Shown: piece by piece, positions 26,075 to 34,319 of the stretch
How the letters are laid out: each line of letters starts with the position of its first letter
Position numbering within the stretch: the first letter of the stretch is position 1
NCBI GenBank assembly: GCA_958446835.1
Contig: CAUCXT010000018.1
Coordinates: 1 to 51,851 of the forward strand
Length of the DNA stretch: 51,851 bases
Direction: 5' to 3'
DNA from: an uncultured Eubacterium sp.
GTDB lineage: Bacteria > Bacillota > Clostridia > Lachnospirales > Lachnospiraceae
Notes under the pieces: generated by a model
Told to the model about the DNA's origin: nothing
What the model saw: only the letters and a program-made list of their open reading frames with translations
Databases searched by the model: none
Made by a program: the position numbers and the translations under genes

Positions 26075-26094
26075 AGATGTGATAAGGAGCATAT

Positions 26095-27177
26095 ATGAAG
26101 AATTATAATAATTCGATTGAGAGAAAACACACGCGTGTTATAAATATCGGCGGTGTGCTTATTGGTGGAAATAACCCTATAGCGATTCAGTCAATGACAA
26201 ATACCAGAACAGAGAATGTGGACACCACGGTGGAGCAGATTGCAAGACTTGAGGATGCAGGCTGTGAGATAATAAGATGTGCAGTTCCGACTATGGAGGC
26301 TGCACAGGCAATCGGGGAGATAAAAAAGAGAGTTCACATACCTGTGGTTGCAGATATACATTTTGATTACAGACTTGCGATTGCGGCTATGGAAAACGGC
26401 GTAGATAAAATCCGTATAAATCCTGGCAATATCGGAAGCTTAGATAGGATAAGGGCTGTTGTGGATGTCGCAAAGGAGAGAAATATACCTATCCGTGTCG
26501 GTGTCAATTCAGGTTCACTTGAGAAGAACCTTGTGGAAAAGTATGGCGGTGTGACAGCGGAGGGGCTGGTTGAGAGCGCATTAGACAAGGTGCGCATAAT
26601 AGAGGATATGGACTATGATAATCTTGTCATAAGCATAAAGTCCTCCAACGTGATGATGTGTGTAAAGGCACATGAACTTATTGCCACAAAGACAGATTAT
26701 CCGCTGCATGTCGGAATCACAGAATCGGGAACGGTTTTAACGGGAAGCATTAAGTCGGCTGTCGGGCTTGGACTTATACTTGGACAGGGAATTGGCGATA
26801 CGATAAGGGTTTCACTCACAGGCGATCCTGTGGAGGAGATTAAGGCGGCAAAGACGATACTCAAGACGCTTGGTATAAGACAGAGCGGGATAGAGATTGT
26901 GTCATGCCCGACCTGCGGAAGAACAAGTATCGACCTTATTGGTCTTGCAGAGAAGGTGGAGAAGCTTGCCGCCGGTTATGAGGATCTTAATCTTAAGCTT
27001 GCGGTCATGGGCTGTGTTGTGAACGGACCGGGTGAGGCTAAGGAAGCGGACCTTGGAGTTGCAGGCGGAAAAGGGGAAGGCGTGCTCATAAAGAAGGGTG
27101 AGATAATACGCAAGATGCCTGAGGCTGAGCTGTTGTCCGCACTCAAGTATGAGCTTGATAATTGGAAGGAAAAGTGA
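26095..27177 (+). CDS. ispG: 4-hydroxy-3-methylbut-2-enyl diphosphate synthase
   Basis: Iron-sulfur enzyme of the MEP pathway converting MEcPP to HMBPP. The 360-residue protein shows the TIM-barrel start (IAIQSMTNTRTENV), ADIHFDYRLA, INPGNIG and the C-terminal [4Fe-4S] site with CPTCGRT and MGCVVNGPGEA. SD AAGGAG lies before the ATG. It is tightly followed by polC. Confidence 0.98.
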   Translation: MKNYNNSIERKHTRVINIGGVLIGGNNPIAIQSMTNTRTENVDTTVEQIARLEDAGCEIIRCAVPTMEAAQAIGEIKKRVHIPVVADIHFDYRLAIAAMENGVDKIRINPGNIGSLDRIRAVVDVAKERNIPIRVGVNSGSLEKNLVEKYGGVTAEGLVESALDKVRIIEDMDYDNLVISIKSSNVMMCVKAHELIATKTDYPLHVGITESGTVLTGSIKSAVGLGLILGQGIGDTIRVSLTGDPVEEIKAAKTILKTLGIRQSGIEIVSCPTCGRTSIDLIGLAEKVEKLAAGYEDLNLKLAVMGCVVNGPGEAKEADLGVAGGKGEGVLIKKGEIIRKMPEAELLSALKYELDNWKEK

Positions 27178-27184
27178 TTTACAG

Positions 27185-30100
27185 ATGAAGTTGTTTGATG
27201 CATTTCCTACACTTGAATTTAATGAAGAAATGATGGATATTTTGGCCGATGTTGATGTGCTTAAGGTTGCAACCAACTCGGCCAAAACCCGGCTTAGGGT
27301 ATATATTGTATCTAAAAGACTTATTCCAAAGCACATTATATTCGCGTTGGAGGATGGATTCAGGAAACAGATTCCTCCGTTTAAGACGTTGGATATCCAT
27401 GTCGTGGAAAAATATGAGCTTTCCAGCCAGTATACTCAGGAAAAGCTGTGGGGCATATACAGGGAGAGCGTTCTTGAGGAACTTAAGTCTGAGAGTATTT
27501 TTGACTACGAAATACTAAAAAAGGCGAAGATTGTATTTACCGCGCCCGACAGAATGGAGCTAACCGTCAAGGACGGAAATATCGTAAGGGACAGGATAAC
27601 ACCGCTGCGAGAATATCTCCACATGGTGTTTTTTGACCGTTGTGGATTTGAGATAGATTTTGATGTTATATATAAAGAAGCAAAGCATGAGGCGAAGGAG
27701 ACTCCGGTAGTCCACATGCAGCTTGCCGCTGTGACGGAGGACGGTGAGGCAGACGGCAGTCAGACTGCTTCAAGTGACAGTGCTGTCGGTGTGAATGATA
27801 AGAAAACGGATGATAGGCAGGGCACGAAGGTTGTTGCCGGAAGGCTTAAGACGGATGCCAAGGTATTCGACAAGAATAAGAAGGGCGCTGCCGCGAAGGA
27901 TGATAACAAGAGCAGCTACCGCTCCGTAAAGCTGTCGCCGAATCCGGATGTCATATACGGCAAGGATTTTGACGATGAGGCGATTGAGCTTGCGACAATA
28001 ACGCATGAGATAGGCGAAGGAGCCATACGTGGTAAGATAAGGGGTGTGGAGATTAAGGAGCTTAGGACAGGCAAGCAGCTTATCACATTTAATGTGACGG
28101 ATTTTACCGATTCCATGTCTGTCAAGATTTTCTTAAATTCCAAAGAAAATCTTGATGAAATCAAGGACGATATAAAGGATGGCGCATTTGTAAAGATTAA
28201 GGGCGTCATTGCTATGGATAGCTGGAGCAAGGAAATCGGCGTAAGCTCAGTGAGAGGAATTAAGAAAATTCCGGATTTCACAGTCAAGAGAATGGACAAT
28301 TCCGATGTGAAGAGAGTTGAACTTCACTGCCATACCAAGATGAGCGATATGGATGGTGTGTCCGAGGTGTCCGATATAATAAAACAGGCAGCCAAGTGGG
28401 GCATGCCTGCCATTGCAATCACCGACCACGGAGTGTGTCAGGCATTCCCGGACGCGAATCATACGGTCGAAAAGCTGGGAGATTTCAAGGTTATATACGG
28501 TGTTGAGGCGTATCTTGTGGATGATTTGAAGGCACTCATTGAACAGCCTGCCGGTCAGACCTTCGATGATACATACGTTGTGTTTGACCTTGAGACAACA
28601 GGTTTTTCCTCTGAGTATGACAAGATTATAGAGATAGGTGCCGTGAAGTATCAGAACAGGAGACGTGTCGACAGCTTTTCGTGTTTTGTCAACCCTGAGA
28701 TACCTATACCGTTCAGAATTGAGAAGCTCACCGGGATAAATGACTCCATGGTAATCGATGCGGAGACGATAGAGACGGTGCTTCCTAAATTCATAGATTT
28801 TTGCGAGGGGGCGGTACTTGTCGCGCACAACGCTGATTTTGACTCCGGTTTTATCAAGGCGAAGGCGAAACAGATTATGGGTGTGGACAAGGAGTACACG
28901 GTTGTCGATACGGTGGCTCTTGCAAGAGCGCTTCTGCCACAGCTTAACAGGTACAAGCTTGACACGGTTGCCAAGGCTGTGGGCGTGTCACTTGAAAATC
29001 ACCACCGTGCAGTTGATGACGCAGAGTGCTGTGCAGGAATATTTCTTAAGTTTATGACCATGATGGAGGAGCGCGGCATAGTTAATCTCAATCAGGTGGA
29101 AAATCTTGCCGATGAGAGGGAGAACATCGTAAAGAAGCTCCCTTCATATCATGCCATAATTCTTGCAAAGAACGATGTCGGAAGAACGAATCTGTACAGG
29201 CTTACATCTATGGCACATCTTAAGTATTTTAACAGAAGGCCGAGAATACCTAAGAGTGAGCTTATGAAGCATAGGGAAGGGCTTATACTTGGCTCAGCGT
29301 GTGAGGCGGGTGAGCTGTACAGAGCTATACTTGACAACAAATCTGAGCAGGATATAGCAAGGCTTGTTGAATTTTACGATTACCTTGAGATACAGCCGCT
29401 TGGAAATAACAGGTTTATGATAGATTCGGAGGATATATGGGTGTCCTCCGAACAGGATTTAATTGATATAAATAAAAGGATTGTTGCGCTTGGAGAGCAG
29501 TTCGGAAAGCCGGTTGTTGCCACCTGCGATGTGCACTTTTTAAATCCTGAGGATGAGGTGTACAGAAGGATAATAATGGCGGGGCAGGGCTTTGACGATG
29601 CGGACAAGCAGGCTCCACTGTATTTAAGGACAACGGAGGAAATGCTATCCGAGTTCCAGTATCTGGGAAGTGACAAGGCGTATGAGGTGGTAATACAGAA
29701 CACCAATATGATTGCGGATATGTGCGAGAAGATATCGCCTGTCCGCCCCGATAAATGTCCTCCTGTAATCGAAAATTCAGATGAAACGCTCAGAAAAATC
29801 TGTTATACCACGGCACATGAGATGTATGGTGAGGAGCTTCCTGAGATAGTAAAGGAGAGACTTGACAGGGAGCTTAACTCCATTATCAGCAACGGATATT
29901 CCGTTATGTACATCATTGCACAGAAGCTTGTGTGGAAGTCAAATGAGGATGGATACCTTGTAGGTTCACGAGGCTCTGTAGGTTCGTCGTTAGCGGCGAC
30001 CATGGCTGGAATAACTGAGGTTAATCCACTGCCGCCACATTATCTTTGCATGAATGGGGACTGCCATTACTACGATTTTGACTCTGAGGATGTAAAAAAA

Positions 30101-31666
30101 TTCTCAGGTGGTGCGGGCTGTGATATGCCGGACAGGATATGCCCTAAATGTGGAAAGCCGCTTACAAAGCAGGGTTTTGACATTCCGTTTGAAACCTTCC
30201 TTGGCTTTAAGGGAAATAAGGAGCCGGATATCGACCTTAATTTCTCCGGTGAATACCAGTCGAAGGCGCACTCATACACGGAGGTTATTTTCGGAAAGGG
30301 ACAGACCTTTAAGGCCGGTACCGTAGGTACTGTAGCTGACAAGACGGCGTACGGCTATGTCTGCAAGTATTTTGAGGAACGTGGAGTAACTAAGCGTGAC
30401 AGTGAGATAGTGAGAATATCGGAGGGGTGTACAGGTATAAGACGTTCTACAGGACAGCACCCGGGAGGAATCATAGTTCTTCCGATCGGGGAGGAGATTC
30501 ATACCTTCACTCCGATTCAGCACCCTGCAAACGATATGACAACCAATATAGTCACAACACACTTTGATTACCACAGTATCGACCACAATCTTTTAAAGCT
30601 TGATATTCTCGGGCACGATGATCCTACGATGATTCGTATGCTCCAGGACCTTACAGGTATCGACCCTAAGACGATACCGCTTGATTCGCCGGAGGTTATG
30701 AGCCTTTTTAAGGATACATCGGCGCTTGGCATTTCACCTGAGGATATAGGCGGAACGAAGCTAGGAGCGCTTGGAATACCTGAGTTCGGAACCGATTTTG
30801 CCATGCAGATGGTTATTGACGCAAAGCCTACCTGCTTTGCGGATCTTGTCCGTATTTCAGGACTTTCACATGGTACGGATGTGTGGCTCGGAAATGCACA
30901 GACACTCATTATGAGCGGAGTTGCCACGATTTCGACGGCAATCTGTTGTAGAGACGATATTATGATATATCTGATCGGAAAGGGTATGGATAAGGAGCTG
31001 TCCTTTACCATAATGGAGAGCGTGCGTAAGGGAAAAGGACTTAAGCCGGGCTGGCCTGAGCAGATGCTTGAGCATGGGGTGCCTCAGTGGTATATTGATT
31101 CATGCCTTAAGATTAAGTACATGTTCCCTAAGGCACATGCGGCAGCTTATGTCATGATGGCATGGAGAATCGCGTACTGCAAGGTGTTCTATCCTCTTGC
31201 ATACTATGCGGCATATTTCAGTATACGTGCGACCGCATTTTCCTATGAGCTCATGTGCATGGGCAAGGAAAAGTTAGATTACTATATAGCCGACTATAAG
31301 AAGAGAAGTGACAGCCTCTCAAAGAAGGAGGAGGATACGCTCAAGGATATGCGCCTTGTGCAGGAGATGTATGCGCGCGGGCTTGAGTTCCTTCCTATTG
31401 ACTTATACAAGTCACATTCGCGTAACTTCCAGATAGTTGACGGAAAGCTTCTGCCGCCGTTCAATTCCATAGATGGTCTGGGCGATGTCGCGGCGGAGCT
31501 AATTATGAATGCGGCAGAGCAGGGACCTTTCCTTTCAAGGGACGATTTTCAGACGAGAACTAAGGCGTCCAAGACGGTTGTTGCGCTGCTTGGCGACCTT
31601 GGAATACTTGGAGATTTACCTGAGAGCAACCAGTTGTCTCTGTTCGATGGGCTTCTCACCGGCTAG
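27185..31666 (+). CDS. polC: DNA polymerase III, PolC-type alpha subunit
   Basis: Main replicative polymerase of low-G+C Gram-positives, with built-in proofreading. The 1493 residues run: N-terminal domain, a charged linker (about 180-255), OB fold, PHP domain split by the exonuclease (HCHTKMSD at 381-388), DEDDh exonuclease (FDLETTG, Asp468 and Glu470; HHRAVDDAE), then the polymerase core with SRGSVGSSLAATMAG, a zinc-ribbon CPKCG, and catalytic PDIDLNF (Asp1015, Asp1017). ATG 27185 is chosen, seven bases after the ispG stop; its SD (AAGGAAAAG) is distant. An upstream in-frame ATG at 27149 overlaps ispG and has no SD. Confidence 0.98.
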   Translation: MKLFDAFPTLEFNEEMMDILADVDVLKVATNSAKTRLRVYIVSKRLIPKHIIFALEDGFRKQIPPFKTLDIHVVEKYELSSQYTQEKLWGIYRESVLEELKSESIFDYEILKKAKIVFTAPDRMELTVKDGNIVRDRITPLREYLHMVFFDRCGFEIDFDVIYKEAKHEAKETPVVHMQLAAVTEDGEADGSQTASSDSAVGVNDKKTDDRQGTKVVAGRLKTDAKVFDKNKKGAAAKDDNKSSYRSVKLSPNPDVIYGKDFDDEAIELATITHEIGEGAIRGKIRGVEIKELRTGKQLITFNVTDFTDSMSVKIFLNSKENLDEIKDDIKDGAFVKIKGVIAMDSWSKEIGVSSVRGIKKIPDFTVKRMDNSDVKRVELHCHTKMSDMDGVSEVSDIIKQAAKWGMPAIAITDHGVCQAFPDANHTVEKLGDFKVIYGVEAYLVDDLKALIEQPAGQTFDDTYVVFDLETTGFSSEYDKIIEIGAVKYQNRRRVDSFSCFVNPEIPIPFRIEKLTGINDSMVIDAETIETVLPKFIDFCEGAVLVAHNADFDSGFIKAKAKQIMGVDKEYTVVDTVALARALLPQLNRYKLDTVAKAVGVSLENHHRAVDDAECCAGIFLKFMTMMEERGIVNLNQVENLADERENIVKKLPSYHAIILAKNDVGRTNLYRLTSMAHLKYFNRRPRIPKSELMKHREGLILGSACEAGELYRAILDNKSEQDIARLVEFYDYLEIQPLGNNRFMIDSEDIWVSSEQDLIDINKRIVALGEQFGKPVVATCDVHFLNPEDEVYRRIIMAGQGFDDADKQAPLYLRTTEEMLSEFQYLGSDKAYEVVIQNTNMIADMCEKISPVRPDKCPPVIENSDETLRKICYTTAHEMYGEELPEIVKERLDRELNSIISNGYSVMYIIAQKLVWKSNEDGYLVGSRGSVGSSLAATMAGITEVNPLPPHYLCMNGDCHYYDFDSEDVKKFSGGAGCDMPDRICPKCGKPLTKQGFDIPFETFLGFKGNKEPDIDLNFSGEYQSKAHSYTEVIFGKGQTFKAGTVGTVADKTAYGYVCKYFEERGVTKRDSEIVRISEGCTGIRRSTGQHPGGIIVLPIGEEIHTFTPIQHPANDMTTNIVTTHFDYHSIDHNLLKLDILGHDDPTMIRMLQDLTGIDPKTIPLDSPEVMSLFKDTSALGISPEDIGGTKLGALGIPEFGTDFAMQMVIDAKPTCFADLVRISGLSHGTDVWLGNAQTLIMSGVATISTAICCRDDIMIYLIGKGMDKELSFTIMESVRKGKGLKPGWPEQMLEHGVPQWYIDSCLKIKYMFPKAHAAAYVMMAWRIAYCKVFYPLAYYAAYFSIRATAFSYELMCMGKEKLDYYIADYKKRSDSLSKKEEDTLKDMRLVQEMYARGLEFLPIDLYKSHSRNFQIVDGKLLPPFNSIDGLGDVAAELIMNAAEQGPFLSRDDFQTRTKASKTVVALLGDLGILGDLPESNQLSLFDGLLTG

Positions 31667-31667
31667 C

Positions 31668-31705
31668 AGCTTTGGGACAAGGGTCTGGTCCCTTGTCCCA
31701 AAGCT
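31668..31705. other. Perfect 16-bp hairpin after polC without T-run (REP-like)
   Basis: AGCTTTGGGACAAGGG and its exact reverse complement flank a 6-base loop, starting one base after the polC stop. The 3' flank AAATTATC is not a T-run on either strand, so it is not a standard intrinsic terminator. It shares the GGGACA core with the palindrome at 8559-8621 and could be a repetitive extragenic palindrome, or stabilise the polC mRNA end. Confidence 0.7.
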
Positions 31706-31771
31706 AAATTATCTGAAAACAATATAAAATATATACAAATTGAACAACTTAAATAAAATGTAAAAAAAAGC

Positions 31772-31800
31772 TTGCTTTTTTGTGAAAGCTAGTGTATATT
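31772..31800 (+). promoter_or_regulatory. Promoter of the tRNA-Glu cluster
   Basis: -35 TTGCTT (31772-31777), 17-base spacer, -10 TATATT (31795-31800). The start point falls about ten bases before the first tRNA. Confidence 0.65.
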
Positions 31801-31817
31801 GTAGAAGTATTCGGTAC

Positions 31818-31889
31818 GGCTCGATGGTCAAGCGGTTAAGACGCCGCCCTCTCACGGCGGAAACCGGGGTTCGATTCCCCGTCGAGCTG
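31818..31889 (+). tRNA. tRNA-Glu (anticodon CUC), copy 1
   Basis: The 72-base cloverleaf folds cleanly: acceptor GGCTCGA with TCGAGCT (G1-U72 wobble), D arm GTCAAGCGGTTAAGAC, anticodon stem CCGCC/GGCGG with loop CTCTCAC giving CUC, and T arm CGGGG-TTCGATT-CCCCG. Discriminator G; CCA is not encoded. Reads GAG, a codon used heavily in this window. Confidence 0.97.
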
Positions 31890-31969
31890 CTGATATCGAT
31901 ATGATATGTGAGAATGTTATATTGATATTGATAGCTGCCAGTGCAGTTGATAATTTAAGATAGAGATAT

Positions 31970-32041
31970 GGCTCGATGGTCAAGCGGTTAAGACGCCGCC
32001 CTCTCACGGCGGAAACCGGGGTTCGATTCCCCGTCGAGCTG
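31970..32041 (+). tRNA. tRNA-Glu (anticodon CUC), copy 2
   Basis: Identical in sequence to copy 1 and exactly 152 bases downstream, separated by an 80-base spacer that is repeated unchanged before copy 3. Confidence 0.97.
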
Positions 32042-32121
32042 CTGATATCGATATGATATGTGAGAATGTTATATTGATATTGATAGCTGCCAGTGCAGTT
32101 GATAATTTAAGATAGAGATAT

Positions 32122-32193
32122 GGCTCGATGGTCAAGCGGTTAAGACGCCGCCCTCTCACGGCGGAAACCGGGGTTCGATTCCCCGTCGAGCTG
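32122..32193 (+). tRNA. tRNA-Glu (anticodon CUC), copy 3
   Basis: Identical to copies 1 and 2. Its downstream flank diverges after CTGCT and leads into an intrinsic terminator, which marks the original 3' end of the locus. Confidence 0.97.
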
Positions 32194-32226
32194 CTAGCTA
32201 TTATATAAATAGCCCAACCCGAAAGG

Positions 32227-32257
32227 TATCGAAGAAGCAGTTCTTCGATATTTTTTT
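32227..32257 (+). terminator. Intrinsic terminator of the tRNA cluster
   Basis: Perfect 10-bp stem TATCGAAGAA / TTCTTCGATA with a 4-base loop followed by seven T. Confidence 0.95.
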
Positions 32258-32400
32258 GTTCTCTTTGTTCTTGTTTTTTTAAATCCGGTATGTTATTATG
32301 TCCTAGTAAGAAATCCACGTCTTTTATTCAGGTCTGATTACGGCAGAAGTTTTATAATTCCCACACAGCCGGTTATCTGTAACAGTATATCCCACATATA

Positions 32401-32414
32401 CGAAAATTTGTTCG
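32401..32414. promoter_or_regulatory. LexA box upstream of the recA -35
   Basis: CGAAAATTTGTTCG closely fits the Gram-positive LexA/DinR consensus CGAACNNNNGTTCG (one mismatch). It lies just before the -35. Confidence 0.65.
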
Positions 32415-32422
32415 ATTTTATA

Positions 32423-32451
32423 TTGACTTTTGAATATGAATGTATTATATT
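32423..32451 (+). promoter_or_regulatory. recA promoter
   Basis: -35 TTGACT (32423-32428), 17-base spacer, -10 TATATT (32446-32451). Flanked on both sides by LexA-box-like sequences, so repression and SOS induction are expected. Confidence 0.7.
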
Positions 32452-32460
32452 ATACTCATA

Positions 32461-32474
32461 CGAACATTAGTTTG
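32461..32474. promoter_or_regulatory. LexA box over the recA start point
   Basis: CGAACATTAGTTTG matches the Gram-positive LexA consensus with one mismatch at the right end and covers the expected transcription start. Confidence 0.75.
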
Positions 32475-32508
32475 TTTTTTGAGCGTGAATTGAGAAGGAG
32501 ATTTTATT

Positions 32509-33579
32509 ATGGCTAAAGAAGATAAGATTAAGGCATTGGAGGCCGCTATTTCTAATATAGAGCGTTCCTATGGAAAGGGAGCTATTATGAAGCTTGGGGA
32601 TCCATCGGCTTCACTCAACGTAGAGACGATACCTACCGGTTCAATCAGTCTTGATGTAGCTCTTGGTATGGGCGGTGTGCCGAAGGGAAGAATTATTGAG
32701 ATATACGGACCGGAGTCCAGTGGTAAGACAACGGTTGCACTTCACATGGTTGCTGAGGTGCAGAAGCGTGGAGGAATTGCGGGTTTCATTGATGCTGAGC
32801 ATGCACTTGACCCTGCGTATGCCAAGAACATAGGCGTTGATATTGACAACTTATATATTTCACAGCCGGATAACGGGGAGCAGGCACTTGAGATAACGGA
32901 GACAATGGTTCGTTCGGGAGCTGTTGATATCATTATCGTTGACTCTGTTGCAGCACTTGTACCTAAGGCTGAGATTGATGGCGATATGGGTGATTCACAT
33001 GTCGGACTTCAGGCAAGACTTATGTCACAGGCGCTTCGTAAGCTCACAGCGGTTATCAGCAAGACGAACTGCGTTGTTATTTTTATCAACCAGCTTCGTG
33101 AGAAGGTAGGCGTTATGTTCGGTAATCCTGAGACAACTACAGGTGGACGTGCGCTTAAGTTCTATTCATCCATTCGTCTTGATGTAAGAAAGACCGAGAC
33201 GCTTAAGGCAGGTGGTGAGGTTGTTGGTAACCGCACACGTATTAAGGTTGTTAAGAATAAGATAGCACCTCCATTTAAGGAGGCTGAGTTCGATATTATG
33301 TTTGGTCAGGGCATTTCAAGAGAAGGAGATATTCTTGATCTTGCGGTTAATGTTAACATTGTAGATAAGAGTGGTGCATGGTTTGCGTACAACAATGCTA
33401 AGATTGGTCAGGGACGCGAGAATGCGAAGCAGTATCTCAGAGATAACCCTGTTGTTATGGCAGAGATTGAGAAGAAGGTACGTGAGCATTACGGACTTAC
33501 AGGTGATGTAGTTGTGCCTGAGAATGCAGCGCCGGCGAATGTTGAGGACGCTGTAGAAGAGAATGCGGCAGAGCAGTAG
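32509..33579 (+). CDS. recA: Recombinase RecA
   Basis: ATP-dependent strand-exchange protein and LexA coprotease. The 356 residues have Walker A GPESSGKT at 67-74, the VDSVAALVPKAEIDGDMGDSHVG region (Walker B and L1), the RALKFYSSIRLDVRK segment and an acidic Ala/Glu-rich tail. SD AAGGAG lies eight bases before the ATG. recX follows after one base, the usual pairing of activator and inhibitor. Confidence 0.99.
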   Translation: MAKEDKIKALEAAISNIERSYGKGAIMKLGDPSASLNVETIPTGSISLDVALGMGGVPKGRIIEIYGPESSGKTTVALHMVAEVQKRGGIAGFIDAEHALDPAYAKNIGVDIDNLYISQPDNGEQALEITETMVRSGAVDIIIVDSVAALVPKAEIDGDMGDSHVGLQARLMSQALRKLTAVISKTNCVVIFINQLREKVGVMFGNPETTTGGRALKFYSSIRLDVRKTETLKAGGEVVGNRTRIKVVKNKIAPPFKEAEFDIMFGQGISREGDILDLAVNVNIVDKSGAWFAYNNAKIGQGRENAKQYLRDNPVVMAEIEKKVREHYGLTGDVVVPENAAPANVEDAVEENAAEQ

Positions 33580-33580
33580 A

Positions 33581-34198
33581 ATGATTGTAACAGATATAGC
33601 CGATATGGATAAGAAGCGCAAGAAGGTATATTTAGATGGTGAATATGCCTTCGCACTTTATAATTCGGAGATTTACACATATAATATTGAGGTTGGCGAA
33701 GAGCTGGATGCAGATGCCTACCGTGAACTTGATGAGGAGATTATCCCGAAGAGGGTGAAGGCAAGGACGCTATATATTCTTAAGGCGTCACTTAAGACTG
33801 AAAAGCAGCTGCGCGATAAGCTGGCAGATGGCGGGTATGCTCCAAGATATGCTGATATAGGCGTCGATTATGCGAAGAGCTTCGGATATATAGACGATTA
33901 TCGATATGCACAGTATTTTGTGGAGAATTCCTGTAAGGGCAGAAGCAGGAGGGATATAGAGCAGAGACTGTATCGCAGGGGGATTGATAAGAGTATTATA
34001 TGTGATGTGCTTGAGGAACTGCGCCCCGATTCCGGTGATGATATGGAGGCGGTATGGAGTGCCTTGCGCAAAAAGTCGGTCACCAGAGATAACGTTGCAG
34101 AGCTTGACTACAACCAGAAAGGCAAGCTTTATGCATATCTGATGAGAAAGGGCTTTTCTGCGGAGGTCATAGGCAGAGTGCTTCACTGCGATGACTGA
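33581..34198 (+). CDS. recX: Regulatory protein RecX
   Basis: Binds RecA filaments and modulates strand exchange. The 205-residue protein has RecX helical repeats; visible motifs are the KTEKQLRDKLADGGY and GYIDDYRYAQYFVENSCKGRSRRDIEQRLYRRGID type segments. I use ATG 33581, two bases after the recA stop, giving the MIVTDI start typical of clostridial RecX; ATG 33563 overlaps recA. Neither has a strong SD, so translation is probably coupled to recA. Confidence 0.93.
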   Translation: MIVTDIADMDKKRKKVYLDGEYAFALYNSEIYTYNIEVGEELDADAYRELDEEIIPKRVKARTLYILKASLKTEKQLRDKLADGGYAPRYADIGVDYAKSFGYIDDYRYAQYFVENSCKGRSRRDIEQRLYRRGIDKSIICDVLEELRPDSGDDMEAVWSALRKKSVTRDNVAELDYNQKGKLYAYLMRKGFSAEVIGRVLHCDD

Positions 34199-34242
34199 AG
34201 TTGTGGAATTTGTTGTGATTTTGTATATTATTTAATCTACAC

Positions 34243-34271
34243 TTGACACAAATGCTAAAAAAGTATACAAT
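34243..34271 (+). promoter_or_regulatory. rny promoter
   Basis: Consensus -35 TTGACA (34243-34248), 17-base spacer and -10 TACAAT (34266-34271). Start point near 34278, leader of about 42 bases. Confidence 0.8.
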
Positions 34272-34306
34272 TCTAATGTTGTATTTTGTACAATGAAAAC
34301 TAAATA

Positions 34307-34319
34307 AGGAGGTGCTCCT
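34307..34319 (+). promoter_or_regulatory. Hairpin containing the rny Shine-Dalgarno site
   Basis: AGGAG-GTG-CTCCT folds into a 5-bp stem with a 3-base loop that ends exactly at the GTG start codon (34320). The SD AAGGAGGTG is itself the left arm, so translation of rny could be limited by this structure. Confidence 0.5.

Larger units (their letters stand above)
31818..32193 (+). repeat. Perfect 152-bp tandem units carrying tRNA-Glu
   Basis: Each unit is one tRNA plus an 80-base spacer. Units 1 and 2 are identical base for base, including the spacer, and unit 3 is the tRNA alone. Neutral spacer identity implies recent amplification or active gene conversion. Confidence 0.95.

Noticed and set aside
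32004..32318. Minus-strand ORF across the tRNA genes
   Set aside because: It is antisense to two tRNAs and yields the familiar spurious tRNA-derived peptide pattern.
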